From: Paraphysomonas bandaiensis
Taxonomy: Eukaryota > Chrysophyceae
DNA: 31,094 bases
Assembly: GCA_965644295.1 (NCBI GenBank)
Contig: CBFFRP010000516.1
Coordinates: forward strand, 1 to 31,094
Direction: 5' to 3'
The position numbers and the translations under genes were made by a program. This document shows positions 1 through 8,628 of the stretch, piece by piece (the stretch's first letter is position 1; each line of letters starts with the position of its first letter). A model generated the notes under the pieces. It was not told the DNA's origin. It searched no databases and saw only the letters and a list, made by a program, of their open reading frames with translations.

Positions 1-21
1 GCTGGGTGATGTCAAGAAGTA

Positions 22-246
22 GACCCTCTGTTGATATGTATATACAGTGTAGTACGTGTGAGTACAAGCGTCCGTAATGAGTTGAACGAGTACCGTATTT
101 CTCTCTGGGGACCCTCTGTTGATATGTATATACAGTGTAGTGCATGTGAGTACAAGCGTCCGTAATGAGTAGAACGAGTACCGTATTTTTCTCTCTAGGG
201 ACCCTCTGTTGATATGTATATACAGTGTAGTGCATGTGAGTACAAG
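22..246. repeat. Tandem 88-90 bp repeats, rDNA intergenic spacer-like
   Basis: Two full units (22-109, 88 bp; 110-199, 90 bp) and a partial third (200-246) start with GACCCTCTGTTGATATG and are almost identical apart from a few substitutions. The GGACCCT starter recurs at about 246, 353 and 396 without the rest of the unit. They lie immediately downstream of the 3' end of a minus-strand 28S rRNA piece, which is where rDNA intergenic spacer subrepeats occur, so I infer they are spacer repeats. No promoter or terminator function can be shown. Confidence 0.75.
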
Positions 247-508
247 GACCCTCTTCTTTATGAATACATTGCCCCTCTGTTTTCAGTATACATGCAACTG
301 TATTTTCTGCATATATATAGTATACTGCTGTATGTAGGATATGAGTATAAGGACCCTCTCTTCATTAGATAGGATATTAGGGCTGTTATGGAGAAGGACC
401 CTATTCAAAGGATAGTGAAATGTTAAAATGGTTGTTTGCTTTGGGTTGTTGGGGATTGGGGGTGCGAGGCTATTTCTCGTTAGAGAAACGCCCGCGCGAT
501 TGCGGTTT

Positions 509-856
509 ACAAATCGCCGGAACAAAGGCTTAATCTCAGTAGATCGTAGGACAAGCCTACTCTCATACTTACAATACCCCGTTCCATATCAAAGTCGTCT
601 ACAAAGGATTTATCGCTCTCAGTGCCCGAAAGGCGACTGAATGTGGTGTTGGGCCGAAGCCTATCGCTACGCGTGAACACAGAGAGCGGTGAATATCGTC
701 GCTTTCCAGCATAGATTCTGACTTAGAGGCGTTCAGTCATTATCCTGCAGATGGTAGCTTCGGGGCACTGGCTGTTCAGCCAACCCCATAAACCAATTGT
801 CTGAACCAACGGTTCCTCTCGTACTAAGTTGGATTACTGTCGCGACAACCTTTCAT

Positions 857-911
<55 letters not shown>

Positions 912-1025
912 GTTAGTGGGTGAACAATCCTACACTTGGTGACTTCTGCGACACAATGATAGGAAGAGCCGACATCGAAGAATCAAAAAGCAACGTCGCT
1001 ATGAACGCTTGGCTGCCACAAGCCA
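509..1025 (-). rRNA. 28S (LSU) rRNA, 3' fragment
   Basis: Read on the minus strand this is the 3' part of nuclear large-subunit rRNA. The sarcin-ricin loop (CTTAGTACGAGAGGAACC) lies at about 811-828. The conserved stretch around GGGTTTAGACCGTCGTGAGA is at about 870-900, and GATGTCGGCTCTTCCTATCA at about 957-978. The 3' terminus, with AAGCCTTTGTT followed by GATTTGT, falls at 509. The match ends abruptly at about 1025, just after TGGCTTGTGGCAGCC, where canonical LSU would continue with the invariant GGGATAAC of the peptidyl-transferase region. Only about 517 of about 3400 nt are present, so this is a truncated copy or one interrupted by an insertion. One normally invariant base also differs: the sequence reads GATTCTTCGATG instead of GATCCTTCGATG. 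Confidence 0.93.
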
Positions 1026-1116
1026 CCATCCCAAAGGGAGACCCCCAGATCAAAAGCGCCGGTGAGTCCACGGACACACGATAAAGGCGAATTTCATATC
1101 ACACAAAAAGAACGGA
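1026..1116. other. Unassigned sequence abutting the rRNA break
   Basis: About 90 bp between the end of the LSU match and the first dispersed repeat. It does not read as LSU rRNA on either strand and holds no ORF of note. It could be the end of an inserted element, a group I intron remnant, or unrelated DNA joined at a rearrangement; no intron core motif was recognised. Confidence 0.4.
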
Positions 1117-1300
1117 AGTGGTTGCACCTTGGTGCTTGCGGCGACGCACAAGCAGCTTTCGTAGCGTTAAATAGTAGGATAAAAGAGTTTGTATTGATTA
1201 GTTACGGGTAGTGGTCTAACTAGTATGACTAGCATTCTTCTAGCCACTAATTGATGCAAGGTCTCAACGCCTATTGCTAAATAATCAGACATTCACTACT
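1117..1300 (+). repeat. Dispersed repeat family, copy 1
   Basis: Contains GGTGCTTGCGGCGACGCACA and AAGCAGCTTTCGTAGCGTTA, then ACGCCTATTGCT and CAGACATTCAC. The same blocks recur at 10172-10300 in the same orientation and, reverse-complemented, at 1457-1545, 1890-2060 and 7910-8082. The core CTTGCG..CGCACAAG can form a short hairpin. No coding capacity or known family was recognised; it behaves like a non-autonomous dispersed element. Confidence 0.65.
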
Positions 1301-1456
1301 TTAGTTTATGTAAACGGTTTTACACTAGTGTATACTTCAAGTAACCATCATAATTCGAATACCTTAAAATACAGCCTTTAATTGCATACAAGTAAGAAAA
1401 ACTCAACATATCAAGCATTGATGACTGACCCACGACAACCCCTTTGTACAATAACA

Positions 1457-1545
1457 GTAGTAAATGTCTTATTATTAGCAATAGGCGTGTAAGAGTCAGA
1501 ACTAATGTAGCAAGCAAAATAATTTAACTAACTAGTGCGTTGTTG
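1457..1545 (-). repeat. Dispersed repeat family, copy 2 (inverted)
   Basis: TGTCTTATTATTAGCAATAG followed by GCGTGTAAGAGTCAGAACTA is the reverse complement of the second half of copy 1, making an inverted repeat with 1265-1290. It continues into TAATTTAACTAACTAGTGC, a block shared with 2044-2062. Just after it, TGTTGAGTTCTGC at about 1542 matches the first bases of the copia LTR at 7398, possibly a small LTR remnant. Confidence 0.55.
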
Positions 1546-1694
1546 AGTTCTGCAGTGTGATGTGATATATATTGTGCAATGGGAGTGAGCTAATACTGTG
1601 GAATAGGTGAAGTCAACTCATAGGTGTAACGGGTGATTATAGTTACAAAGGAATTAAACTTAGTTACTGATGTGTAACTGTATAAGATATAGGA

Positions 1695-2266
1695 GTGACT
1701 GGTGAACATATGATAAACAGATGTTACGGAGAACAGATGTATTACCAGATGTTACACGAATATGTGGTAAGGTGTTCAGGTTAATAATTATAATTTCTTA
1801 CTTGCAAGTGCATTGTGTTTAACAAACTTTATGTACGATTAAGCTTTACGTATAGAGCAAAGTTAAAATGTCCAATTCTAACATGCTTAACTCTGATATC
1901 CTTCTATTTAACGCTACGAAATCTGCTTGTGCGTTACCGCAAGCACCAACATGCACCACTTTCGCTCTATCACTCCGGAGTGAATGTCTTGTTATTATTT
2001 GCAATATAATATTATGCAAGAGGCAGAACTACTGTAACAAAACAATTTAACTGACTGGTGCTTAACTTTGATGTCTCACTCATAGCCCAATACTTTTGTG
2101 GCACAAGAGACACTAATATCAGTGTCACTTGTGTTGACGTCTGTGAGCCCTGACAATTAAACAGGCATTCGGGTATGGGCCTACCTCAAGGGCATCCGGG
2201 GTGTAGGGCTGCCTGCTGAAGTCAAGCATCCGGGCAGTTCACCTTAAGAACTCAAAAATCCTGAAA
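1695..2266. repeat. 572-bp direct repeat, left copy
   Basis: This stretch, from TGACTGGTGAACATATG to TCCTGAAA, is repeated essentially without change at 7717-8288, so the two copies directly bracket the copia element. It contains an inverted member of the dispersed repeat family (about 1890-2060) and a GC-richer block with repeated GGGC and CATCCGGG motifs (2160-2245). It has no convincing gene; the short open frames inside are the same in both copies but resemble nothing known. Confidence 0.9.
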
Positions 2267-2575
2267 TGCTATATGAGAGCAATTGAAAGCTGTAGTTATA
2301 AGGTATTTAAATTACTGTATTATACAGTTGTAGTCTTGTTAATCGTATTGTGAGAATGAATGACGATAAGCACATAGCGGTAAAACGGAATATTGTGACG
2401 ATGCAAGTTGTAGTGACGATGTAAGATCGTCGTACGAGAAATGAGTGGTAGTGGAGACAACATGATATTGATGAATGATAAGAGACATTGATTATAATTT
2501 ATAATTCTCAGCTTTGAGTATAAGTTCTCTTCTGTTGTTAAGTTAATACTTCTCACACAATGTCAAACCTTGACA
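2267..2575 (+). repeat. 5' LTR of element 1 (first 10 nt missing)
   Basis: Aligned with the 3' LTR, it begins at the eleventh base (TGCTATATGAGAGC) and lacks TGTTGAGTTC. It ends in TTGACA at 2575, matching the CA end of the 3' LTR. The only differences seen are two C/T changes near its end (TCTCACACAATG here, TCTCATATAATG in the 3' copy). Confidence 0.92.
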
Positions 2576-2576
2576 T
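2560..2576. promoter_or_regulatory. Palindrome at LTR end overlapping the gag start
   Basis: ATGTCAA-ACC-TTGACAT is a perfect 7-bp inverted repeat with a 3-bp spacer covering the last bases of the LTR and the first codon of gag-pol. The CA terminus recognised by integrase lies in its right arm. The same 17 bp recur at the end of the 3' LTR (7701-7717). The related element 2 has a weaker version (TGTCA..TTGACA). Confidence 0.6.
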
Positions 2577-5500
2577 GGCAGCAGACGGTAGTTCCGCAAG
2601 TAGTTCGGAATGGAAACACCTTCCGAAGTTCGATCAGTTCGGTGTTGTGAACTGGACGAAGCGATTGAGAGTTTGGCTTATGAGAAAGAATCGGAACCAT
2701 CTTGGGTTGGAAGAGCGACCGCATCGACCTGCTGACAATGCGTCCACAGCTGTGAAAAACAAGTATAAGGAAGACCTCGACAAGTGGTTGGAGAGGAAAG
2801 ACACCTGCATCAGTTCCATCTTCGAAGCTGTTCAACCTGTGGCGGAGGCGCTTGAGATTGTTGATCAATACTTCCGAGAGAAGGACATGCTTCCACCTGA
2901 TGATCCCGATAAGGAGATGTTAGCAAGTGAATTGGTAAATAAATTGGTTATTAGATTTCGTGGGGAAACCCAGTACGAACTGGTGGAACTGAATAAACAG
3001 TTTGCGTCATTTAGAATTCTACAGGGGGAGCTGGTGTGTACAGCCATTGATCGACTGAACGGAATTGTCCAAAAAATGACGGAACTTGGTGAGCCGCCAA
3101 CTGACGTATCCAAAAAAACGAAGCTGCAGACTGCGCTGGAAACGAGGAAGGATCTGGAGCAGCTGTACACAAACATCTACCTGAAAGGTGATATTTCATT
3201 TAATGAGATGATCACCATTTGTAGGCGCTTCGACCAGGCAAAGGGTCTACCACAGGAGTCTTCTGCACCGGAAGTACATTGGAATTCTTCTGATCAAGAG
3301 GTAACATGCTCATACTCTAAATGTGGAAAACGAGGTCACACGCAGAAGAACTGCTGGATGAAGAAGAAGGATCTGAAGATCTCCCAAATGAAGCGCAATG
3401 GTAAAAACAAGCATCGAAGCCAACAAGCAGAATCCAAAAGAAGTAAGTCAAAAAATGGCGCTGATGATGATGGATGCTTTGTGTGTGGCGTATCTGGACA
3501 TCGAGCTCATGAATGCAGACATCGAGCTCAAGTTCGAAAAACAAGGAAAGCGGAGGATTCTGTTAACAAAAAACGACATTTTTCCGAAAAAAACGGTACG
3601 ATGGAAAGGCCCATCAAAAAGAGCTCGGACTGGAATCGTTATCTTCAAAGAGACGAGCAAGAGGATGATTCTGTGCACATGTTGCTATATGATGAATCGA
3701 GTAACTTAGAAGTGAATGTTGCAGATGAGGTGCTGCATACTTCTGAAGACATTGTATTTCTAGACAGCTGCGCGTCGAAACAACTCTTCATCATCAAGAA
3801 CAGTGATATTCTACAGACATTTGTTGCAGACGAAGGAGCCATTCAGACAACCAAAGCGGGATCCAGCTTACGATATACTGGCTCAGGCAACTATGGTGAC
3901 TGGACAAAATTAAAGGTATGCCCCGACTCAGTCAAGAATATTTGTTCGGGAGGGATGCTTCGTACGCTTGGATATGGACTTCAGCTGCTAGAGACCCCAA
4001 AAATAGTGCGATTGGATAATGCAGAAGTTGTTCTTGAAGCTAGGTATTCAGATAATGGAATGCCCTTCGTTGATCTAAAGGACTTGTTGGAGTTACCTGA
4101 CTTGACGAGTTTAGCTGCAGAAGTACATCTATCGGATAAAACAAATGAAGACCCTCTGGAATTGCTTCACAAACGATGCGGGCATGTCAGCAAGCGCAAG
4201 CTATTAGAAGCTTTCAAACATCGGTTGTTCACAGGGAGTGGCCTTAACAGATCTCATCTGAGTAAGAAGAGTCTTCAGAAAACCAAGGGTATCTGCAAAG
4301 CCTGTGCAAAGTCGAAGATTACCAGAATCTCGTTTCCTGGGAAGAGTGATGAAGAGCTACAGGCGACAAGGTTTCTGGAAAAAGTAACTGTCGATATAGG
4401 AGTATATTTCAATTGTCCATCTCGACAGGGATACCGGTATGTATTAGCGTTGACAGATGTGGCCACCAAGGAATGCTGGGAGTTTCCGTTGAAAACTCGG
4501 ACCGCAAGTGAGGTGTTGGAGCACATTAGGAATTGGGTCGAGGTTCTTCTTCCCAAGTATCCAGGAGTTCATCGACTATCTGTGTATCATGCCGATGGGG
4601 GAGCCGAACTCATTGATAAGTCTATTCAGGAGTATCTTCACAGCAAGTTTGGCACCTCAATTACGTGGAGCTCTACGGACTCACCTGAGATGAATGGCGT
4701 GTCTGAGAGACGTTTTCGAACCGCGGGAGAGATGACTCTTGCAATGCTGTCAGATGCTGGATTCCCAGTTCCATTCTGGTGGGATGCCTACGTATATGCA
4801 TCTGAAATTATTCGCATGATGCCCACTCGGACCTACCGCGGATGGATGTCTCCCATGGAGTGTGTACCTGGAGGTTCTGTTCCGGATTTATCCAGTTTAC
4901 GTCGATGGGGGTGTAAAGCTTATGTGAAGACTCCCAGGGGTGATCGTCGAAAAAATTTCCAAGACAAATCGCATATTGGATATTTCTTAGGTCTCTCCAA
5001 AAAGAAGAGGGGATACAGAATATGGCTAGGAGAGTCCGAAGTTGTGTCAATACATGTGTTATTCGACGAGAGCATTCCCCCCAGAGAGAAGGAGTACTTC
5101 GAGGAGCTGGAGGCTGCGTTAGTTAAACATGATCCCCAGGCTCGACAGGTTGAAGAGTTCAACCATTTGATTGGATCTTACCATACCGATGAGGGTTTCC
5201 TGTTTAGGACTACGAGAGTCGTGGTTCGGAAAGGTTTGATCGTGGCTTATAGAGCCTTAGTAACTGCTGGTAGAGAGCAGTTGGAGGAGAAGACTCCGAT
5301 ACATATAGCTGATGTAGTGAAACTAACTCAGTCGTATAATTTGCGCAGGTGGCACGAAAATCCTGCGACCCGTGACGATGGGGCAGGTGGTGAGGAGCGA
5401 TCGATGCCGGCTGGGGGTGGGACACCCAAACAGTCTACGGCAGATGACTCATCAGGGAGTGAGCAGACTCCATGTGCCTTACCCGAGAGAAGCGTGAGCA

Positions 5501-7254
5501 CTTCGTCTAGAGAGACAAGTGTGTGTGTCCCTAGTAGTCAAACTGCTAACCCGCCAGCTGCTATAAGCAAGAGGGTACGAACCCAAAGAGTGATGACCAA
5601 CGTGTCTACTCTGGGTGAAATCAACTTCCTGTGTGGGGAAGATGCCGTTAATATGTGTAAGGCAAGTGATGACTCATTGATTACTGACCCGTCTGATTAT
5701 AGGGAGCCTGAGTCATACGAAGAGTCTCTTCAATGTAGTGATGCAGACAAATGGAAGGAGGCGCGCAGATTAGAACGGAATGCACTTTTTCAGCGTGAAG
5801 TGTTTGAAGTAGTAGAAACTCCGCCTGATGCTCGACCTCTTAAATCTCGTTACGTATATAAGCGAAAGTACAATAAGGATGGCTCCATCAAGAAGCATAA
5901 AGCACGACTTGTAGCACTTGGGTACGGTCAACAATCTGGCGTAGATGTGGAGAACACATTTGCCCCTGTAGTCAAGAGTATCTCTGTTCGGTTGATTCTG
6001 GCGTTGGCTCTTGTGTTCAGTATGTTTGTGCATCAACTCGATGTATCCAGTGCGTTCTGTTATGCCGATATTGAAGGCGACGTTTACATGAATCCTACTC
6101 CAGATTTTCAACTTCCACCTGGACATTGTTTTAAATTGAAGAAATCTCTATATGGGCTCCGTAGTTCACCACGATCATGGTGGAAAACCATAAACAAGTT
6201 CATCAAATCCTTGGGATTTCGACCGTGTGTGTTAGAACCTTGCTTGTATCATGCTGTATATAAAGAAATAAAAGCTAGATTCTGCGAACGATTCGACATG
6301 ACGGATATGGGAGCCGTTGAACATTTCCTCAATGTTCGTGTCACGCGAGGACAGGATTTCATTCAGCTGGATCAGCAGACATATGCGGAGAAAATTCTTC
6401 TCAAATTCACTGATTTTCTCGGTCCCTCATCAAAAATTCGAAAGTCGCCGCTACCCCTCGATGCAATGGACAGAATTAATCAAGCAGACAGTGATCTCAC
6501 ACCTGAGGAGAAAGAGGGAGTAGATAATTATCCTTATCGCAGCCTACTGGGTGCCATGTTATATCTATCTATGAATACTCGCCCTGATATTGCATATGCA
6601 GTTGGTTTGTTATCTAGATATGCATCTAAACCTACCCGGGCTACATGTTATTTAATGACTTACCTATTACAGTACGTTAGGGGTACAGTTCGAAAGGGTA
6701 TTCGGTTCAGTAGTAAGCACTTCGACATGCACATCTTTACTGATGCAGACTGGGCTGGCGATGTGGTGTCACGCCGATCTACGACTGGATACATAGTATT
6801 TGCCGCCGGTGGACCACTTATCTGGCAGTCCATTTTACAGGCTACCGTCTCAACGTCATCAATGCAAAGTGAGTATCAGGCTATGTATGCTGGCATGCAA
6901 GAACTGGTATGGCTTCGGGGGGTGTTGGACGAATTGGGACTTCGTCTACGCGAACCCACACCATTTTTCTTGGATAGCCAGAGTGCTCGTGACTTAGCAT
7001 TGAATCCGGTGTTCCATAAGCGTTCAAAACACATCGAGATCAAATACCATTGGGTTAGGGAACACGTAGATCCAGATGGCCTCTTTAACACTGCCATATT
7101 GTACCACGTTGGAACTGATGATCAGACAGCAGACATATTCACGAAATCGTTGTGTGGTGTAACTTTCGAGAAACACAGGAAGAGATGCCTAGGAGAGGAT
7201 CGAAAATCATCTGTTGAGGTTATTAGAGAAAAGACGTTCAAACGACGTAAGTGA
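2560..7254 (+). CDS. Copia gag-pol polyprotein, RT active site deleted
   Basis: A 1564-residue polyprotein in one frame, as in copia. Gag carries two zinc knuckles: C250-X4-C255-X4-H260-X4-C265, with unusual first spacing, and the standard C306-X2-C309-X4-H314-X4-C319. The protease motif reads DSCAS (D402) instead of DSGA. Next come the integrase zinc-binding region and the integrase core with D612, D679 and E716. The RT begins near 1085 with the first catalytic Asp at 1161 (QLDVSSAF). After EPCLY (to 1230) the sequence jumps within a few residues to KEIKARF, so the stretch of about 30 residues that should carry YVDD is absent while the frame stays open. RNase H retains D1395, E1438, D1472 and D1520. 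The start at 2560 lies inside the LTR; Met6 (ATG at 2575) is the next option. Reverse transcription by this copy is predicted dead; integrase and RNase H look intact. Confidence 0.95.
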   Translation: MSNLDMAADGSSASSSEWKHLPKFDQFGVVNWTKRLRVWLMRKNRNHLGLEERPHRPADNASTAVKNKYKEDLDKWLERKDTCISSIFEAVQPVAEALEIVDQYFREKDMLPPDDPDKEMLASELVNKLVIRFRGETQYELVELNKQFASFRILQGELVCTAIDRLNGIVQKMTELGEPPTDVSKKTKLQTALETRKDLEQLYTNIYLKGDISFNEMITICRRFDQAKGLPQESSAPEVHWNSSDQEVTCSYSKCGKRGHTQKNCWMKKKDLKISQMKRNGKNKHRSQQAESKRSKSKNGADDDGCFVCGVSGHRAHECRHRAQVRKTRKAEDSVNKKRHFSEKNGTMERPIKKSSDWNRYLQRDEQEDDSVHMLLYDESSNLEVNVADEVLHTSEDIVFLDSCASKQLFIIKNSDILQTFVADEGAIQTTKAGSSLRYTGSGNYGDWTKLKVCPDSVKNICSGGMLRTLGYGLQLLETPKIVRLDNAEVVLEARYSDNGMPFVDLKDLLELPDLTSLAAEVHLSDKTNEDPLELLHKRCGHVSKRKLLEAFKHRLFTGSGLNRSHLSKKSLQKTKGICKACAKSKITRISFPGKSDEELQATRFLEKVTVDIGVYFNCPSRQGYRYVLALTDVATKECWEFPLKTRTASEVLEHIRNWVEVLLPKYPGVHRLSVYHADGGAELIDKSIQEYLHSKFGTSITWSSTDSPEMNGVSERRFRTAGEMTLAMLSDAGFPVPFWWDAYVYASEIIRMMPTRTYRGWMSPMECVPGGSVPDLSSLRRWGCKAYVKTPRGDRRKNFQDKSHIGYFLGLSKKKRGYRIWLGESEVVSIHVLFDESIPPREKEYFEELEAALVKHDPQARQVEEFNHLIGSYHTDEGFLFRTTRVVVRKGLIVAYRALVTAGREQLEEKTPIHIADVVKLTQSYNLRRWHENPATRDDGAGGEERSMPAGGGTPKQSTADDSSGSEQTPCALPERSVSTSSRETSVCVPSSQTANPPAAISKRVRTQRVMTNVSTLGEINFLCGEDAVNMCKASDDSLITDPSDYREPESYEESLQCSDADKWKEARRLERNALFQREVFEVVETPPDARPLKSRYVYKRKYNKDGSIKKHKARLVALGYGQQSGVDVENTFAPVVKSISVRLILALALVFSMFVHQLDVSSAFCYADIEGDVYMNPTPDFQLPPGHCFKLKKSLYGLRSSPRSWWKTINKFIKSLGFRPCVLEPCLYHAVYKEIKARFCERFDMTDMGAVEHFLNVRVTRGQDFIQLDQQTYAEKILLKFTDFLGPSSKIRKSPLPLDAMDRINQADSDLTPEEKEGVDNYPYRSLLGAMLYLSMNTRPDIAYAVGLLSRYASKPTRATCYLMTYLLQYVRGTVRKGIRFSSKHFDMHIFTDADWAGDVVSRRSTTGYIVFAAGGPLIWQSILQATVSTSSMQSEYQAMYAGMQELVWLRGVLDELGLRLREPTPFFLDSQSARDLALNPVFHKRSKHIEIKYHWVREHVDPDGLFNTAILYHVGTDDQTADIFTKSLCGVTFEKHRKRCLGEDRKSSVEVIREKTFKRRK
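2576..2591 (+). promoter_or_regulatory. Candidate primer-binding site, element 1
   Basis: TGGCAGCAGACGG directly follows the LTR end, where a tRNA 3' CCA would pair. It lies inside the gag coding frame. The equivalent site in element 2 reads TGGTAGCGC, which fits an initiator-tRNA primer better, so this site may have drifted or use another tRNA. Confidence 0.5.
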
Positions 7255-7397
7255 TCAGTTGACTGTGCTGTGAGACTAGCTGAAATGTCGGAGTCATACG
7301 TCCACCTGTTTGTCCTGTTTGGTTTCGGTGGTTGCGTATCCGTCAGTTATGTCTTGTGATGTGAAGAGTCTACCTACAGCTTTGAATTGAGAGGGAG
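7255..7397 (+). other. Element 1 3' untranslated region and polypurine tract
   Basis: Between the gag-pol stop and the 3' LTR. It contains GGTGGTTGCGTATCCGTCAG and ends in the polypurine tract GAGAGGGAG (7389-7397), the plus-strand primer site. The same 3' UTR is present twice in element 2 (13567-13704 and 13790-13882), which supports the element boundaries. Confidence 0.8.
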
Positions 7398-7716
7398 TGT
7401 TGAGTTCTGCTATATGAGAGCAATTGAAAGCTGTAGTTATAAGGTATTTAAATTACTGTATTATACAGTTGTAGTCTTGTTAATCGTATTGTGAGAATGA
7501 ATGACGATAAGCACATAGCGGTAAAACGGAATATTGTGACGATGCAAGTTGTAGTGACGATGTAAGATCGTCGTACGAGAAATGAGTGGTAGTGGAGACA
7601 ACATGATATTGATGAATGATAAGAGACATTGATTATAATTTATAATTCTCAGCTTTGAGTATAAGTTCTCTTCTGTTGTTAAGTTAATACTTCTCATATA
7701 ATGTCAAACCTTGACA
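7398..7716 (+). repeat. 3' LTR of element 1
   Basis: 319 bp, from TGTTGAGTTC to CTTGACA, with the usual TG..CA ends and a polypurine tract immediately before it. It is the complete version of the 5' LTR. The 572-bp repeat follows immediately. Confidence 0.93.
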
Positions 7717-8288
7717 TGACTGGTGAACATATGATAAACAGATGTTACGGAGAACAGATGTATTACCAGATGTTACACGAATATGTGGTAAGGTGTTCAG
7801 GTTAATAATTATAATTTCTTACTTGCAAGTGCATTGTGTTTAACAAACTTTATGTACGATTAAGCTTTACGTATAGAGCAAAGTTAAAATGTCCAATTCT
7901 AACATGCTTAACTCTGATATCCTTCTATTTAACGCTACGAAATCTGCTTGTGCGTTACCGCAAGCACCAACATGCACCACTTTCGCTCTATCACTCCGGA
8001 GTGAATGTCTTGTTATTATTTGCAATATAATATTATGCAAGAGGCAGAACTACTGTAACAAAACAATTTAACTGACTGGTGCTTAACTTTGATGTCTCAC
8101 TCATAGCCCAATACTTTTGTGGCACAAGAGACACTAATATCAGTGTCACTTGTGTTGACGTCTGTGAGCCCTGACAATTAAACAGGCATTCGGGTATGGG
8201 CCTACCTCAAGGGCATCCGGGGTGTAGGGCTGCCTGCTGAAGTCAAGCATCCGGGCAGTTCACCTTAAGAACTCAAAAATCCTGAAAT
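7717..8288. repeat. 572-bp direct repeat, right copy
   Basis: Repeat of 1695-2266; the short open frames inside translate identically in the two copies, so they are almost or fully identical. It ends at CCTGAAAT, after which CAGCAGATGTC begins unique sequence. Joining 1694, one copy and 8289 would reconstruct a plausible site without the retrotransposon. Confidence 0.9.
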
Positions 8289-8628
8289 CAGCAGATGTCA
8301 GGCCTATCAACATTCTGTTTGCTCACTGCGTTTTTGAGTGATAGAGCAAATGTAGTTGCACCTGTAGTTGTTCTTCAGAACAAGTATGCTCAAGCAAAAA
8401 CAACACTGATCTATAACGTTTTAAAAAGATTTTAAGTGTACGCCAGCGGGCTGCTACACTGTTGAACTCACCAGCGGGTGATGTTCCTCAACTCAGACGC
8501 AAACCGCGAAAGAATTTATATAAATCGTTATTTAAAACGTGTAATAGAAAAGTGAGTAACACTGCTATACAACTCTACAGTAACACACACATACAACATC
8601 ATGTTCAGCATTTCACTTCAGAAGTATT
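8289..8628. other. Sequence downstream of the transposase, no gene supported
   Basis: Holds GTGATAGAGCAAATGTAGTT near 8334, similar to a block of the dispersed repeat family (GTGATAGAGCGAAAGTGGTG, minus strand near 1960). It may also hold the missing last exon and left end of the Harbinger element; no inverted terminal repeat was found. Confidence 0.35.

Larger units (their letters stand above)
2267..7716 (+). mobile_element. Copia-type LTR retrotransposon (element 1)
   Basis: A full-size element: 5' LTR (2267-2575), tRNA primer site candidate at 2576, single gag-pol ORF (2560-7254), polypurine tract GAGAGGGAG (7389-7397) and 3' LTR (7398-7716). The domain order protease-integrase-RT-RNase H places it in Ty1/copia. 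I saw only two differences over the aligned 309 bp of LTR, so the insertion is young. There is no 5-bp target-site duplication; instead 572-bp direct repeats flank it, and the 5' LTR lacks its first 10 nt. The RT active-site block is deleted, so the copy is not autonomous. Confidence 0.95.

Noticed and set aside
428-640. 70-codon frame and its antisense partner at the rRNA 3' end
   Set aside because: They overlap the conserved 28S 3' end and spacer, and have no protein similarity.
1695-8288. The 572-bp repeats as the LTRs of a larger element
   Set aside because: The order is repeat-LTR-gag/pol-LTR-repeat, the repeats lack TG..CA ends, PBS and PPT, and the genuine LTRs with PPT lie inside.
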